Assembly: GCA_028877275.1 (NCBI GenBank)
Contig: JAPPFP010000026.1
Location: 1 to 64,000 of the forward strand
Origin: Acidobacteriota bacterium
GTDB lineage: Bacteria > Acidobacteriota > Thermoanaerobaculia > Multivoradales > Multivoraceae
Reading direction: 5' to 3'
Length of the DNA stretch: 64,000 bases
Below the pieces are notes generated by a model, which worked only from the letters and a program-made list of their open reading frames with translations, made no database searches and was not told the origin of the DNA. The translations under genes were made by a program, and so were the position numbers. Below are positions 41,210 to 50,220 of this stretch, one piece after another (within the stretch, counting starts at the first letter, position 1; each line of letters opens with the position of its first letter).

Positions 41210-42082
41210 CTGAGTCAACTCCTGCAGGTTCTCGTCAATGGTCTGGCCGTCGGCTGTATCTACGGCCTGATCGCTCTCGGCTTCGTCCTCGTCTACAAGG
41301 CGACCGAGATGGTGAACTTCGCCCAGGGCGATCTCATGATGCTGGGCGCCTTCGTGGCGGTGACCCTGATCGGCGACTTCGGTCTGCCCTGGGTGCTGGG
41401 GCTGTTCATGTCGGTCCTGGCGCTAGCGGTCTTCGGCTATCTGCTCGACGCCTTCGTGCTGCGCCGCGTTCTGGGCGAACCCCAGTTCGCCATCGTGATG
41501 CTGACGATCGGGCTGGGCTTCATCTTCCGCGCCGTGGCGGGACTGGTGTGGGGCTACGACCCGCAGAGCTTTCCCACTCCGTACACCGGCAAGTCGCTGC
41601 GTGTCGGCGAAATTGTCGTGAGCTACGAGAACCTCACCATCCTGCTGGGCACGCTCATCCTCTGCGTCGTGCTGTTCCTGTTCTTCCGCCGCACGCGGCT
41701 CGGTATCGCCATGCAGGCCACGTCGCAGAACCAGCTCGCGGCCTACTACGTCGGCATCCCGGTCAAGCGCGTCTTCTCCCTGGTGTGGGCGATCTCCGCC
41801 GGAGTCGCCGCCGTGGCCGGGATCCTCCTGGCGCCCGTCTCGCTCGTCCAGCCCGGGATGGGATTCATCGGGATCAAGGCCTTCGCGGCCGCGGTGATCG
41901 GCGGCTTCGGTTCGATCCCCGGCGCGCTGCTCGGCGGCTGGATCATCGGCATCGCCGAGCAGCTCGCGGGCGTCTACCTGCCCGCCGGTTTCCAGGAGAT
42001 GTCCGCTTACGGCATTCTCATTCTGGCCCTGCTCCTGCGGCCCCAGGGCCTGTTCGCGCAGATTCAGCGCAAGAAAGTCTGA
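41210..42082 (+). CDS. livH: branched-chain amino acid-type ABC transporter permease LivH
   Basis: 290 residues. The first membrane helix begins at LLQVLVNGLAVGCIYGLIALGFVLVYKATEMVNFAQGDLMMLGAF, so the start must be close. No ATG, GTG or TTG is available there, and CTG 41210, five bases after GGGGGAG, is the best choice. About eight membrane helices and the ending IGGFGSIPGALLGGWIIGIAEQL, ILALLLRPQGLFAQ are standard for LivH. A 17-codon frame (ATG 41160 to TGA 41213) overlaps the start and may couple translation. It forms the inner-membrane channel with LivM. Confidence 0.92.
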   Translation: MSQLLQVLVNGLAVGCIYGLIALGFVLVYKATEMVNFAQGDLMMLGAFVAVTLIGDFGLPWVLGLFMSVLALAVFGYLLDAFVLRRVLGEPQFAIVMLTIGLGFIFRAVAGLVWGYDPQSFPTPYTGKSLRVGEIVVSYENLTILLGTLILCVVLFLFFRRTRLGIAMQATSQNQLAAYYVGIPVKRVFSLVWAISAGVAAVAGILLAPVSLVQPGMGFIGIKAFAAAVIGGFGSIPGALLGGWIIGIAEQLAGVYLPAGFQEMSAYGILILALLLRPQGLFAQIQRKKV

Positions 42083-42099
42083 CGGGCGGCGAGCATCGC

Positions 42100-43176
42100 A
42101 TGCGGTTCCTCTTCAAGACCCACTACAACCAGGACATCGACCACCTCAAGCACGGTGGCGACCGGTTCTGGTACGGCCTGCTCCTGGTGCTGGCCGCCGC
42201 GGCGCCGGCGGCTCTCGGCACCTTCTATCTGGGCGAGCTCAACCTGGTGATGATCTACGCCATCGCCGGCGTCGGTCTGATGCTGCTGGTGGGCTACACC
42301 GGCCAGGTGAGCCTGGGCCACGCGGCGTTCCTGGCGATCGGCGCCTATACCCACTCGCTCCTGCTGGGCGCCGGTCTGCCGTTCCTCCTCTCGATCGTCG
42401 CGGCGGTCCTGGTCTCGGCGCTCGTCGGCGCCGGCGTGGGGTGGATCGCGCTCCGGATGACGGGCATCTATCTCGCCATCGCCACCCTGGCCTTCGCCAT
42501 GCTCACCGAGCAGACGATCTCGCGCGCGGAGTGGCTCACCGGGGGCTTTCGCGGCCTCGCCGTTCCGCAGGCGAGCCTCTTCGGGATGCCGCTCACGCAG
42601 GGCTGGCAGCACTACTACGTGACGCTCACGCTCCTCGTCGTGACGCTCCTCGCGGCGCTCAACATCCTGCGGTCCTCGACGGGAAGGGCCATGGTCGCCA
42701 TCCGTGACTCGGAGATCTCGGCCGAGAGCGTCGGCATCAACCTGGCCGTCTACAAGACCCTCGCTTTCGCTCTCAGCGCCGGCATCACCGGCCTCGCCGG
42801 CGCTCTCTTCGCGCATCGCCTCGGCTACCTCTCGCCGGACGCCTTCACGTTCCTCATCTCGCTGCAACTCCTCCTGATGGTGGTCGTCGGCGGGGTCGGC
42901 TCGATGCGGGGCGTCATCTACGGCGCGCTCTTCATCGGCTTCCTGCCTCAGCTCCTCGCCATCGCCCGCGACACGCTGCCGCCGCAGATCGCTCAGGCGC
43001 CCGGCCTCGAGCCGGGCATCTTCGGCCTCATCCTCGTGCTGGTGATCCTCTTCGAGCCCCAGGGCATCTTCGGCCGCTGGCTCAAGATCAAGAGCTACTT
43101 CCAGCTCTTCCCGCTCTATCGCCGGGCGACGCACCGGCGCCAGAAGACCTACCTGCGCACGGAGCGACTGAGGTGA
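42100..43176 (+). CDS. livM: branched-chain amino acid-type ABC transporter permease LivM
   Basis: 358 residues from ATG 42100. About ten membrane helices; family hallmarks LVMIYAIAGVGLMLLVGYTGQVSLGHAAFLAIGAYT, TGIYLAIATLAFAMLTEQ, GRAMVAIRDSEISAESVGINLAVYKTLAFALSAGITGLAGALFAH and VVVGGVGSMRGVIYGALFIGFLPQ. The 'IRDsE.aAes.Gin' loop is the contact with the ATPase subunits. The cytoplasmic tail (FPLYRRATHRRQKTYLRTERLR) is basic. The stop overlaps the LivG GTG by 4 bases. Confidence 0.94.
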   Translation: MRFLFKTHYNQDIDHLKHGGDRFWYGLLLVLAAAAPAALGTFYLGELNLVMIYAIAGVGLMLLVGYTGQVSLGHAAFLAIGAYTHSLLLGAGLPFLLSIVAAVLVSALVGAGVGWIALRMTGIYLAIATLAFAMLTEQTISRAEWLTGGFRGLAVPQASLFGMPLTQGWQHYYVTLTLLVVTLLAALNILRSSTGRAMVAIRDSEISAESVGINLAVYKTLAFALSAGITGLAGALFAHRLGYLSPDAFTFLISLQLLLMVVVGGVGSMRGVIYGALFIGFLPQLLAIARDTLPPQIAQAPGLEPGIFGLILVLVILFEPQGIFGRWLKIKSYFQLFPLYRRATHRRQKTYLRTERLR

Positions 43177-43934
43177 GCTACCTCGCCGTCGAGGACCTGT
43201 CGATCAGCTTCGGGGGCATTCGTGCCGTCGACGACGTGAGCTTCGCCGTCGAGGAGGGCGAGGTGTTCGCCATCATCGGACCGAACGGAGCCGGCAAGAC
43301 GACGCTCTTCAACCTGGTGAGCGGCATCTACTCCCCCGACGGCGGGAGCGTTCGGTTCGCGGGCCGCGACATCACCTCGCTGCCGGCGCATCGCATCGCG
43401 CCGCTCGGCCTCGCGCGCACCTTCCAGAACATCGAACTCTTCGAGCACGCCACCGTTCTGCAGAACCTCCTCATCGGCCGTCATGTCCACCGGCGCTCGA
43501 CGGCGCTGTCCCATCTCCTGTTCCTCCCCGCGGTGAGGCGGGAGGAGCTGGAGCACCGGCGCCGCGTGGAAGACGTCATCGACCTTCTCGAGCTCGCCCA
43601 TTACCGCGAGCAGAGGATCGCCAACCTGCCCTACGGCGTGCGCAAGGTCGTGGAGGTGGGCCGGGCGCTCTGCCTGGAGCCGAAGCTGCTGCTCCTCGAC
43701 GAGCCGACCTCCGGGCTGAACCCCGAGGAGAGCGAGGACATGGGATTCTGGATCGAGGACATCAACCGCGACCTTGGCGTCACGGTCGTCATGGTGGCGC
43801 ACGACATGGGCCTCGTGAGCCGGGTGGCGGGGCGGGTGCTCGCCCTCAACGAAGGTCGTGTGATCGCGGAGGGCAGCGCCGCGGAGGTGCAGAAGAACCC
43901 CGCCGTCGTCGACGCCTACCTGGGAGCGGACTAG
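43173..43934 (+). CDS. livG: ABC transporter ATP-binding protein LivG
   Basis: 253 residues from GTG 43173. Walker A IGPNGAGKTTLFN, LSISFGGIRAVDDVSFAVEEGE at the start, ARTFQNIELFEHATVLQNLLIG, a degenerate signature LPYGVRKVVEVGRAL typical of LivG, Walker B LLLLDEPTSGLNPEE, and VVMVAHDMGLVSRVAGRVLALNEGRVIAEG with the switch His. It powers the LivHM channel together with LivF, whose gene starts immediately after its stop. Confidence 0.95.
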   Translation: MSYLAVEDLSISFGGIRAVDDVSFAVEEGEVFAIIGPNGAGKTTLFNLVSGIYSPDGGSVRFAGRDITSLPAHRIAPLGLARTFQNIELFEHATVLQNLLIGRHVHRRSTALSHLLFLPAVRREELEHRRRVEDVIDLLELAHYREQRIANLPYGVRKVVEVGRALCLEPKLLLLDEPTSGLNPEESEDMGFWIEDINRDLGVTVVMVAHDMGLVSRVAGRVLALNEGRVIAEGSAAEVQKNPAVVDAYLGAD

Positions 43935-44699
43935 GTGCTGCTCGAGCTCAAGAACGTCGAGACCTACTACGGTCCGATCATGGCGATCCGCGGTGTCAGC
44001 CTGGCGGTGCCCGAAGGTCGAATCGTCGCCGTTCTGGGCGCCAACGGCGCGGGCAAGACGACCATCCTCCGTACGATCTCCGGCGTGATGGATCCCCAGA
44101 AAGGCGAGATCGTCTTCGCCGGCGAGGACATAGCGCGTCGCGATCCCGACGCCGTCATGCGCCTCGGCCTGAGCCACGTGCCGGAGGGCCGGGAGGTCTT
44201 TCCCTTCCTCTCAGTGAACGAGAACCTGCGAATGGGCGCCTACAGTCGCCGCGACCGCGCCCGCATCGCCGACGATCTCGAGCGCGTCTACGACTACTTC
44301 CCGGCGCTCGCCGATCGGGGCTCGCAACAGGCGAGCCAGCTCTCCGGCGGTGAGCAGCAGATGCTCGCCATCGGACGTGCCCTGATGGCGCATCCGAGGA
44401 TGCTGCTGCTCGACGAGCCGTCGCTCGGGCTGTCTCCGATCCTGGTCCACCAGATCTTCGAGATCATCAACCGCATCAACGAGGAGCAGGGCATGACGAT
44501 CCTCGTCGTCGAGCAGAACGCCCACGTCGCGCTGCGACACTCGCACTACGGCTACGTGCTCGAAAACGGACGGGTGGTCATGGACGATACGTGCGAGAAG
44601 CTCGAGAGCTCGCCGGACATCCAGGAGTTCTATCTCGGCATGAAGGACCAGATGCCGAGGGGGGTCCGCCGGTGGAAGAAGCGCAAGACCTGGAGGTGA
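43935..44699 (+). CDS. livF: ABC transporter ATP-binding protein LivF
   Basis: 254 residues from GTG 43935. Walker A LGANGAGKTTILRTISG, GLSHVPEGREVFPFLSVNENLRMG, signature QLSGGEQQMLAIGRALM, Walker B MLLLDEPSLGLSPIL, and ILVVEQNAHVALRHSHYGYVLENGRVV. The C-terminus has a basic extension (GVRRWKKRKTWR) not usual in LivF, which also supplies the ribosome site (GGAGG) of the ligase gene that follows. Confidence 0.95.
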   Translation: MLLELKNVETYYGPIMAIRGVSLAVPEGRIVAVLGANGAGKTTILRTISGVMDPQKGEIVFAGEDIARRDPDAVMRLGLSHVPEGREVFPFLSVNENLRMGAYSRRDRARIADDLERVYDYFPALADRGSQQASQLSGGEQQMLAIGRALMAHPRMLLLDEPSLGLSPILVHQIFEIINRINEEQGMTILVVEQNAHVALRHSHYGYVLENGRVVMDDTCEKLESSPDIQEFYLGMKDQMPRGVRRWKKRKTWR

Positions 44700-44701
44700 G
44701 C

Positions 44702-46597
44702 ATGGGCGGCCCCGAATCGAACCCCGATCTCGTGCGTGAGACGCGCACGGCCGACGACGGCCGCGAGCTCGTGTTCTGGCGCGACATCAGCTTCGCCGGC
44801 ACCGTACCGACCATGTTCTGGAGCCGCGTCGAGAAGTACGGCGACCGCATCGCGATGCGGGAGAAGGACTTTGGCATCTGGCAGGACGTCTCCTGGCGCA
44901 CCTTCGGCGAGAAGGCGCGCCATACGGGGCTGGCGCTGCGGTCGCTCGGCTTCGGCAAGGGCGACGTCGCCTGCATCCTCTCCAACACGATCACCGAGTG
45001 GATGTTCGCCGACATGGGGGTGCTCGGCGCCGGCGGCGTGTGCGCGGGGATCTACCCGACGGATGCGGCCGAGCAGGTGGACTACCTGGTCAACGACTCG
45101 GGCTGCAAGGTGATGTTCGTCGAAGACGAGGAGCAGCTCGACAAGGTGCTCGGGGTGCGCGAACAGTGCCCGACGCTCGAGCAGATCGTCATCTTCGACA
45201 TGGAGGGCCTGCGGGACTTCGAAGATCCGCACGCCATGAGCTACGACGACCTGCTCGCGCTCGGACGCGAACAGGACGAGCTCCACCCCGAGGCCTGGGC
45301 CGAGTGCCTCGAGCTGGCGAAGCCCGAGGACCTCGCGATCCTGGTCTACACGTCCGGCACGACCGGGCCGCCGAAGGGGGCGATGATCAGCCACCACAAC
45401 CTCGTGTTCCAGTGCGTCAACGCCCCGCACGTCCTGTCGCAGAACGAGGACGACGAGCGCATGGCCTTCCTGCCGCTGTGCCACATCGCCGAGCGGATCT
45501 TCGTCTACGGCTCCCTCTACACCGGCACGAAGCTCAACTTCGTCGAGAATCCGGAAACGGTGCCCGAGAACGCTCAGGAGATCCAGCCGACGCTGTTCTT
45601 CTCGGTGCCGCGCGTGTGGGAGAAGTTCTACTCGGCCATCAGCATAGCCCTCTCCGATGCCACCTTCCTGCAGCGATGGGCCTACGGAAAGGCGATAGGG
45701 ATCGGGTTCAAACGAGCGGACAAACGCCTCGAGGGCGAGAAGCCGGGGGCGGTCCTGGAGTTCGCCTACCGCGTCGGCGATGCGCTCGTGCTGCGCAACA
45801 TTCGCAAGTTCCTGGGCCTCGACCGCTGTCGCTGGATCGGCACCGGAGCCGCGCCGATCTCACCCGATCTGATCCGCTGGTATCTCGCACTCGGCATCGA
45901 CATGGTGGAGGGCTACGGCCAGACCGAGAACACCGGCATCGCCTCCATCCTGGAGCCGGGCGAGATCAGGCCCGGCACCGTCGGCCGCTCCGTTCCCTAC
46001 GGCGAAATCAGGATCTCCGGGGAGGGCGAGATCCTGATCCGCGGAGAGTTCGTCTTCATGGGTTACCTCAACCAGCCGGAGAAGACGGCCGAGACGATTC
46101 GTGACGGGTGGCTCCACACCGGCGACGTCGGCGAGATCGACGACGACGGCTTCCTCAAGATCACCGATCGCATGAAGGACATCATCATCACGGCCGGCGG
46201 CAAGAACATCACCCCGAGCGAGATCGAGAACCAGCTCAAGTTCTCGCCCTACATTGCCGACGCCGTGGTGATCGGCGACAAGCGCAAGTTCCTGACATGT
46301 CTCGTGATGATCGACCACGACAACGTCGTCAAATACGCTCAGGATCATCACGTGCCCTTCACCAACTACCAGAGCCTGTGTGCCGCGGAGGAGATCGTCG
46401 AGCTGATCCACGGTCAGGTGGAGGCCGTCAACGCGAAGTTCGCGCGGGTTGAACAGGTGAAGAAGTTCCGCCTCATCGACCAGGAGCTGACCCCCGAGGA
46501 CGACGAGCTCACGCCGACGATGAAGCTCAAGCGCAAGTTCGTGAACGAGAAGTACCGACCCCTGATCGATTCGATGTACGGAGGACAGCAGGCATGA
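44702..46597 (+). CDS. AMP-dependent acyl-CoA synthetase (long-chain fatty acid-CoA ligase type)
   Basis: 631 residues from ATG 44702, five bases after GGAGG. ANL-family motifs: ILVYTSGTTGPPKGAMISHHN (P-loop), MVEGYGQTENTGI, the ATP-binding Asp in GWLHTGDVGEIDDDGFLKITDRMKDIIITAGGKNITPSEIENQLK, and the C-terminal catalytic-Lys region TPTMKLKRKFVNEKY. The length fits the FadD15/FACL-like group. Placed between livF and the binding-protein gene, it should activate a carboxylic acid imported by the transporter, probably a fatty or aromatic acid rather than an amino acid. Confidence 0.95.
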   Translation: MGGPESNPDLVRETRTADDGRELVFWRDISFAGTVPTMFWSRVEKYGDRIAMREKDFGIWQDVSWRTFGEKARHTGLALRSLGFGKGDVACILSNTITEWMFADMGVLGAGGVCAGIYPTDAAEQVDYLVNDSGCKVMFVEDEEQLDKVLGVREQCPTLEQIVIFDMEGLRDFEDPHAMSYDDLLALGREQDELHPEAWAECLELAKPEDLAILVYTSGTTGPPKGAMISHHNLVFQCVNAPHVLSQNEDDERMAFLPLCHIAERIFVYGSLYTGTKLNFVENPETVPENAQEIQPTLFFSVPRVWEKFYSAISIALSDATFLQRWAYGKAIGIGFKRADKRLEGEKPGAVLEFAYRVGDALVLRNIRKFLGLDRCRWIGTGAAPISPDLIRWYLALGIDMVEGYGQTENTGIASILEPGEIRPGTVGRSVPYGEIRISGEGEILIRGEFVFMGYLNQPEKTAETIRDGWLHTGDVGEIDDDGFLKITDRMKDIIITAGGKNITPSEIENQLKFSPYIADAVVIGDKRKFLTCLVMIDHDNVVKYAQDHHVPFTNYQSLCAAEEIVELIHGQVEAVNAKFARVEQVKKFRLIDQELTPEDDELTPTMKLKRKFVNEKYRPLIDSMYGGQQA

Positions 46598-47772
46598 CCC
46601 ATAGACACCGTTACCTCACCGTCGCTTGCATGTTGCTTGGCGCCGTCCTGGCGGGATGCGGGAGCTCCGATCCCGAGACCTCGGAAGCGGCCGGGGAGAT
46701 CGTGCTCGGCACCTACACCGACCTATCCGGTCCGGCCGCGGCCATCGGTGTCGGCAGCATCAACGCGGCGCGAATGATCTTCGATGCCGTGAACGAGGAA
46801 GGCGGCATCCACGGCCGCCAGATCCGCTTCGTCGTCGAGGACAATCAGTACCAGGTGCCTCGCGCGGTCCAGGCGGCCAACAAGCTGATCCACCGCGACC
46901 GGATCTTCGCCATGGTGGGCGCCCTCGGGACGCCGATGAACAACGCCGTCATGACCAGCCAGTTCGAGGCGGGCGTTCCCAACATCTTCCCGCTCTCGGG
47001 CGCGCGTTCGATGGCGGAACCGCTGCATCCGCTGAAGTTCGCCGGTGTCTCCACCTACTACGACCAGATGCGCGCCGCCATCAAGTACTTCATCGAGGAG
47101 AGGGGCAAGGAGCGCATCTGCACGATGACCCAGGACACCGACTACGGAACGGAGATGACCGACGCGGCGAACGATCAGCTCGGCGAGATGGGCCGGGAGG
47201 TCATCGACTCGACCGCCCACAGGCCTCTCGACACCGACTTCAGCGCGGCGATCCTCAAGCTCCGGCAGGCCGACTGCGACCTGATCGTGCTCGGAACGAT
47301 CATCGGCGACACGATCCTTGCGATCTCGGCGGCACGGGGGATCGACTGGGACGTCGACTTCGTCGGCCCGATCGCGGCGTTCGAGTCCGAGGTCGCGGAG
47401 GCGGAGGGCGGTGTGACCAATGGCTTCTTCGCGATGACGTCGTTCGAGTTTCCCTACGCCGATCATCCCAGCCAGGAGGTCCGCGACTTCCTCGCCGGCT
47501 ACGAGGAACGCTACGGCCAGGAGCCCAACACCGGCTCGCTCCTGGGCTGGTTGGTCGCCGACTTCACGGTCAGGGCTCTACGCGATGCCGGGCCGGACCT
47601 CACGGTCGATTCGCTGGTCGCCGCGATCGAGTCGATCGACGACTACCAGGACATCTTCGGCGGCCCGGTCCTGAGCTTCGGGCCGGAGAAGCGGATCGGC
47701 ACGGACGAGTCGTTCCTCGCTGAGGTACAGGACGGACGGTGGGTACGCGTCACGGAGAACCTGTCCTACTGA
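46594..47772 (+). CDS. LivK-type ABC transporter substrate-binding lipoprotein
   Basis: 392 residues. A lipoprotein signal ends at MLLGAVLAGC (Cys22). The type-I periplasmic-binding fold is shown by EIVLGTYTDLSGPAAAIGVGSINAARMIFDAVNEEGGIHGRQIRFVVEDNQYQVPRAVQAANKLIHRDRIFAMVGALGTPMNNAVM and DTDYGTEMTDAANDQL. The start overlaps the ligase stop (ATGA). It captures the substrate in the periplasm for LivHMGF. The conserved G-x-P/N-containing loop suggests a non-canonical ligand such as an aromatic or short-chain acid. Confidence 0.94.
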   Translation: MTHRHRYLTVACMLLGAVLAGCGSSDPETSEAAGEIVLGTYTDLSGPAAAIGVGSINAARMIFDAVNEEGGIHGRQIRFVVEDNQYQVPRAVQAANKLIHRDRIFAMVGALGTPMNNAVMTSQFEAGVPNIFPLSGARSMAEPLHPLKFAGVSTYYDQMRAAIKYFIEERGKERICTMTQDTDYGTEMTDAANDQLGEMGREVIDSTAHRPLDTDFSAAILKLRQADCDLIVLGTIIGDTILAISAARGIDWDVDFVGPIAAFESEVAEAEGGVTNGFFAMTSFEFPYADHPSQEVRDFLAGYEERYGQEPNTGSLLGWLVADFTVRALRDAGPDLTVDSLVAAIESIDDYQDIFGGPVLSFGPEKRIGTDESFLAEVQDGRWVRVTENLSY

Positions 47773-47801
47773 CGCGGGGGTAACCGTTGCAGAGGCGTCG
47801 A

Positions 47802-49664
47802 ATGACGAGGTGTGCGCGTAGCGGCGTCTGGCTGACAGCTCTTCTTCTCGTGGCTCTCGGTTGTGCGGATGAACGTGCCGAAGTCCGGGCCCGAGCCGGC
47901 GAAGAGGCCGCTCCGAGTGAGCAGAGATCATCGACGCGAAACGCCTACTTCGGCGACCTGCACGTCCACACGAAGTACTCCTTCGACGCCTACATCTACG
48001 GCACCCGCAACGATCCGGACGACGCCTACAGGTTCGCCAGGGGAGAAGCGCTGACCCACCCCGCCGGAATCGAAATGCGCCTGAAGGCGCCGCTCGACTT
48101 CCTCGCGGTTGCCGACCATGCCACCTACCTGGGCATGTTCGAGCAGATGGACAACCCCGATTCCGACGTTGGCCGACATCCGCTGTCGATCGCACTCCGA
48201 AGCGCCGAAACGCCCGACGATCGCACCGCGGTTTTCCGGGAAGTGATGCCGCGTCAGAGAGGCTATGTCGATTCCGACGACCTGCTCGATCTCGGCATCG
48301 TAGCGAGCGCATGGCGGGAGATCATCGCCGCCGCTGAGCGCCACAACGATCCAGGCACGTTCACCACCCTCATCGCCTACGAGTTCACTGCCAGCGGTCC
48401 CACAGGGGAGAACCTGCATCGAAACGTGATCTTCCGTGACTCGAACGTGCCGAGCATTCCTTTCAGTCGCATTGACGCCAGGAACAACCCGGAGAAGCTC
48501 TGGGACTGGATGGACCGGCAGCGCGAACAGGGCATCGAGTCTCTGGCGATCCCCCACAACTCCAACGGTTCAGACGGATGGATGTTCCGGTTGACCGATA
48601 GAGAAGGCAATGCTCTCGACCAGGTCGGCGCCGAGCAGCGGATGCGAAACGAGCCGCTGGTCGAGGTAACCCAGGTCAAGGGCACCTCTGACACGCATCC
48701 GCTCCTGTCTCCGAACGACGAGTGGGCTGACTTCGGGATCATCGAAGGGACCATCGGCAATGACTCTCGGAGCAGGCCCCAGGGCAGCTACGTACGCGAT
48801 GCCTACCTGAACGGCCTGGCCATGGAAGAGGAGCAGGGCGTCAATCCCTTTCGCTTCGGCCTCATCGGCTCCTCGGATACCCACAATGCAGCCGGCTCGT
48901 TTCGGGAAGAGGACTACTGGAGCAAGGCCGGCCTGCTGGACATAGAGCCGGAGCAGCGAGGGTCGGTTCCCCGGGCCGAAACCGGCGAGTACGGCGATGG
49001 GTCCAGTCAGTACTGGGGTGCTTCGGGTCTGGCCGGAGTGTGGGCCGAATCGAACACCAGGGAGGACATCTTTCGCGCCCTCCAACGGAAGGAGACCTTT
49101 GGCACTACCGGCCCTCGCATGCGGGTCCGCTTCTTCGCCGGCTACGACCTCGACGAGACGACGCTGGCTGGATCGGACCGGCTCACCAGGGCTTACGCCG
49201 ACGGCGTCCCCATGGGAGGAGACCTGATCGCGGATGGCGAGCAACGGGCTCCGCGCTTTCTGCTTTGGGCGACCAGGGATCCCACCGCCGCTCCCCTTGC
49301 CCGACTGCAGGTGATCAAGGGATGGACGGCGGACGGAGCGAAGCAGGAGCGGGTCTACGACGCGGCCTGTTCCGACGGCTCGATCCCGGACGACACCCAT
49401 CGCTGCCCCGACAACGGGGCCAGGGTGGATCTGAGCACCTGCGCGACGACGGAAGGCGGAGGTGCTTCGGAGCTAGAGGCGCTATGGCAGGACCCCGACT
49501 TCGATCCTGGCCAACGCGCCTTCTACTACGTTCGCGTGCTGCAGAATCCGACCTGTCGCTGGTCGACCTGGGACGCGACCCGGGCGGGAACGCCGCCGAA
49601 TCCCGGCCTGCCTCCCACCATCCAGGAGCGTGCCTGGTCGTCGCCCATCTGGTACGTCCCCTAG
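47802..49664 (+). CDS. DUF3604 (PHP-like) lipoprotein
   Basis: 620 residues from ATG 47802; TTG 47787 is an in-frame alternative. The lipobox is LVALGC (Cys21). DUF3604 features: NAYFGDLHVHTKYSFDAYIYGTRNDPDDAYRFARGEAL with a His-rich metal site of the PHP type, LDFLAVADHATYLGMFEQM, IPHNSNGSDGWMF, EVTQVKGTSDTHP, FGLIGSSDTHNAAGSF and GASGLAGVWAESNTREDIFRALQRKETFGTTGPRMRVRFF. The domain is predicted to be a metal-dependent hydrolase, and no substrate is established. Cys-rich insertions near the end (AACSDG, HRCPD, STCAT) suggest disulfides, which fits an extracytoplasmic location. Confidence 0.92.
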   Translation: MTRCARSGVWLTALLLVALGCADERAEVRARAGEEAAPSEQRSSTRNAYFGDLHVHTKYSFDAYIYGTRNDPDDAYRFARGEALTHPAGIEMRLKAPLDFLAVADHATYLGMFEQMDNPDSDVGRHPLSIALRSAETPDDRTAVFREVMPRQRGYVDSDDLLDLGIVASAWREIIAAAERHNDPGTFTTLIAYEFTASGPTGENLHRNVIFRDSNVPSIPFSRIDARNNPEKLWDWMDRQREQGIESLAIPHNSNGSDGWMFRLTDREGNALDQVGAEQRMRNEPLVEVTQVKGTSDTHPLLSPNDEWADFGIIEGTIGNDSRSRPQGSYVRDAYLNGLAMEEEQGVNPFRFGLIGSSDTHNAAGSFREEDYWSKAGLLDIEPEQRGSVPRAETGEYGDGSSQYWGASGLAGVWAESNTREDIFRALQRKETFGTTGPRMRVRFFAGYDLDETTLAGSDRLTRAYADGVPMGGDLIADGEQRAPRFLLWATRDPTAAPLARLQVIKGWTADGAKQERVYDAACSDGSIPDDTHRCPDNGARVDLSTCATTEGGGASELEALWQDPDFDPGQRAFYYVRVLQNPTCRWSTWDATRAGTPPNPGLPPTIQERAWSSPIWYVP

Positions 49665-49678
49665 GAGCCTGCGCGGCA

Positions 49679-49693
49679 GAAACTGGGTGCGCC
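49679..49693 (-). repeat. dispersed repeat, copy 8 (tail fragment only)
   Basis: AAACTGGGTGCGCC matches the reversed tail and the base of the last hairpin of the dispersed repeat, but the partner arm is missing. It lies 15 bases after the DUF3604 stop. It is short enough to be doubtful alone; its position after a gene end supports it. Confidence 0.45.
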
Positions 49694-49815
49694 AAGTGAC
49701 GATGCCGCGTTTGGCGACAGCGTCTTCAATCTCGCTCTGAGGCCTGGAGGGGATCCTCGCCGGGGCGCGGGCAGAAGAGGCGGCGCTGGCGGCATCAAGA
49801 TAAGCGACTGTGGGC

Positions 49816-50220
49816 TCAGGACGTCGCGGCGCCGGCCGCCAGATTCCTGACGGTATCGATCATGTCGGTCATCGCGCTACCAGAGCCGAACACTGCCGCG
49901 ACACCCTTGTCGAGCATCTTCCCGGCGTCCTCCTCGGTAATGACCGAACCACCGAGAACCACGGGCACGTCGAGGTCGTTCTGTTTCAGCAGCTCGAGTA
50001 GTTCGGGTGTGTAGTACAGATACTCCCAGGAATGAGAGCTGATGCCGATGACATCCGCGTCTTCTTGCATGGCAGCCTGCACGATGGTCTCCGGGGTGTT
50101 GAAGCAACCGGTATAGATGACCTCCATACCCTGGTCGCGAAGCATCCTGGCGATGCCAACTGCGCCCAGTTCGTGCTGGTCCATACCCAGCACGCCGACC
50201 AGCACACGAATCGGACTCAC
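49816..50220 (-). CDS. B12-binding small subunit of an acyl-CoA mutase
   Basis: 134 residues from ATG 50220, overlapping the large-subunit stop. The cobalamin-binding Rossmann-like domain carries GMDQHELGAVGIARMLRDQGMEVIYTG with Asp14-x-His16-x-x-Gly19, the lower axial ligand motif, then DADVIGISSHSWEYLY and VPVVLGGSVITEEDAGKMLDKGVAAVFGSG. A separately encoded B12 subunit is typical of isobutyryl-CoA, 2-hydroxyisobutyryl-CoA and related mutases, in contrast to fused methylmalonyl-CoA mutase. Confidence 0.94.
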   Translation of the reverse strand: MSPIRVLVGVLGMDQHELGAVGIARMLRDQGMEVIYTGCFNTPETIVQAAMQEDADVIGISSHSWEYLYYTPELLELLKQNDLDVPVVLGGSVITEEDAGKMLDKGVAAVFGSGSAMTDMIDTVRNLAAGAATS

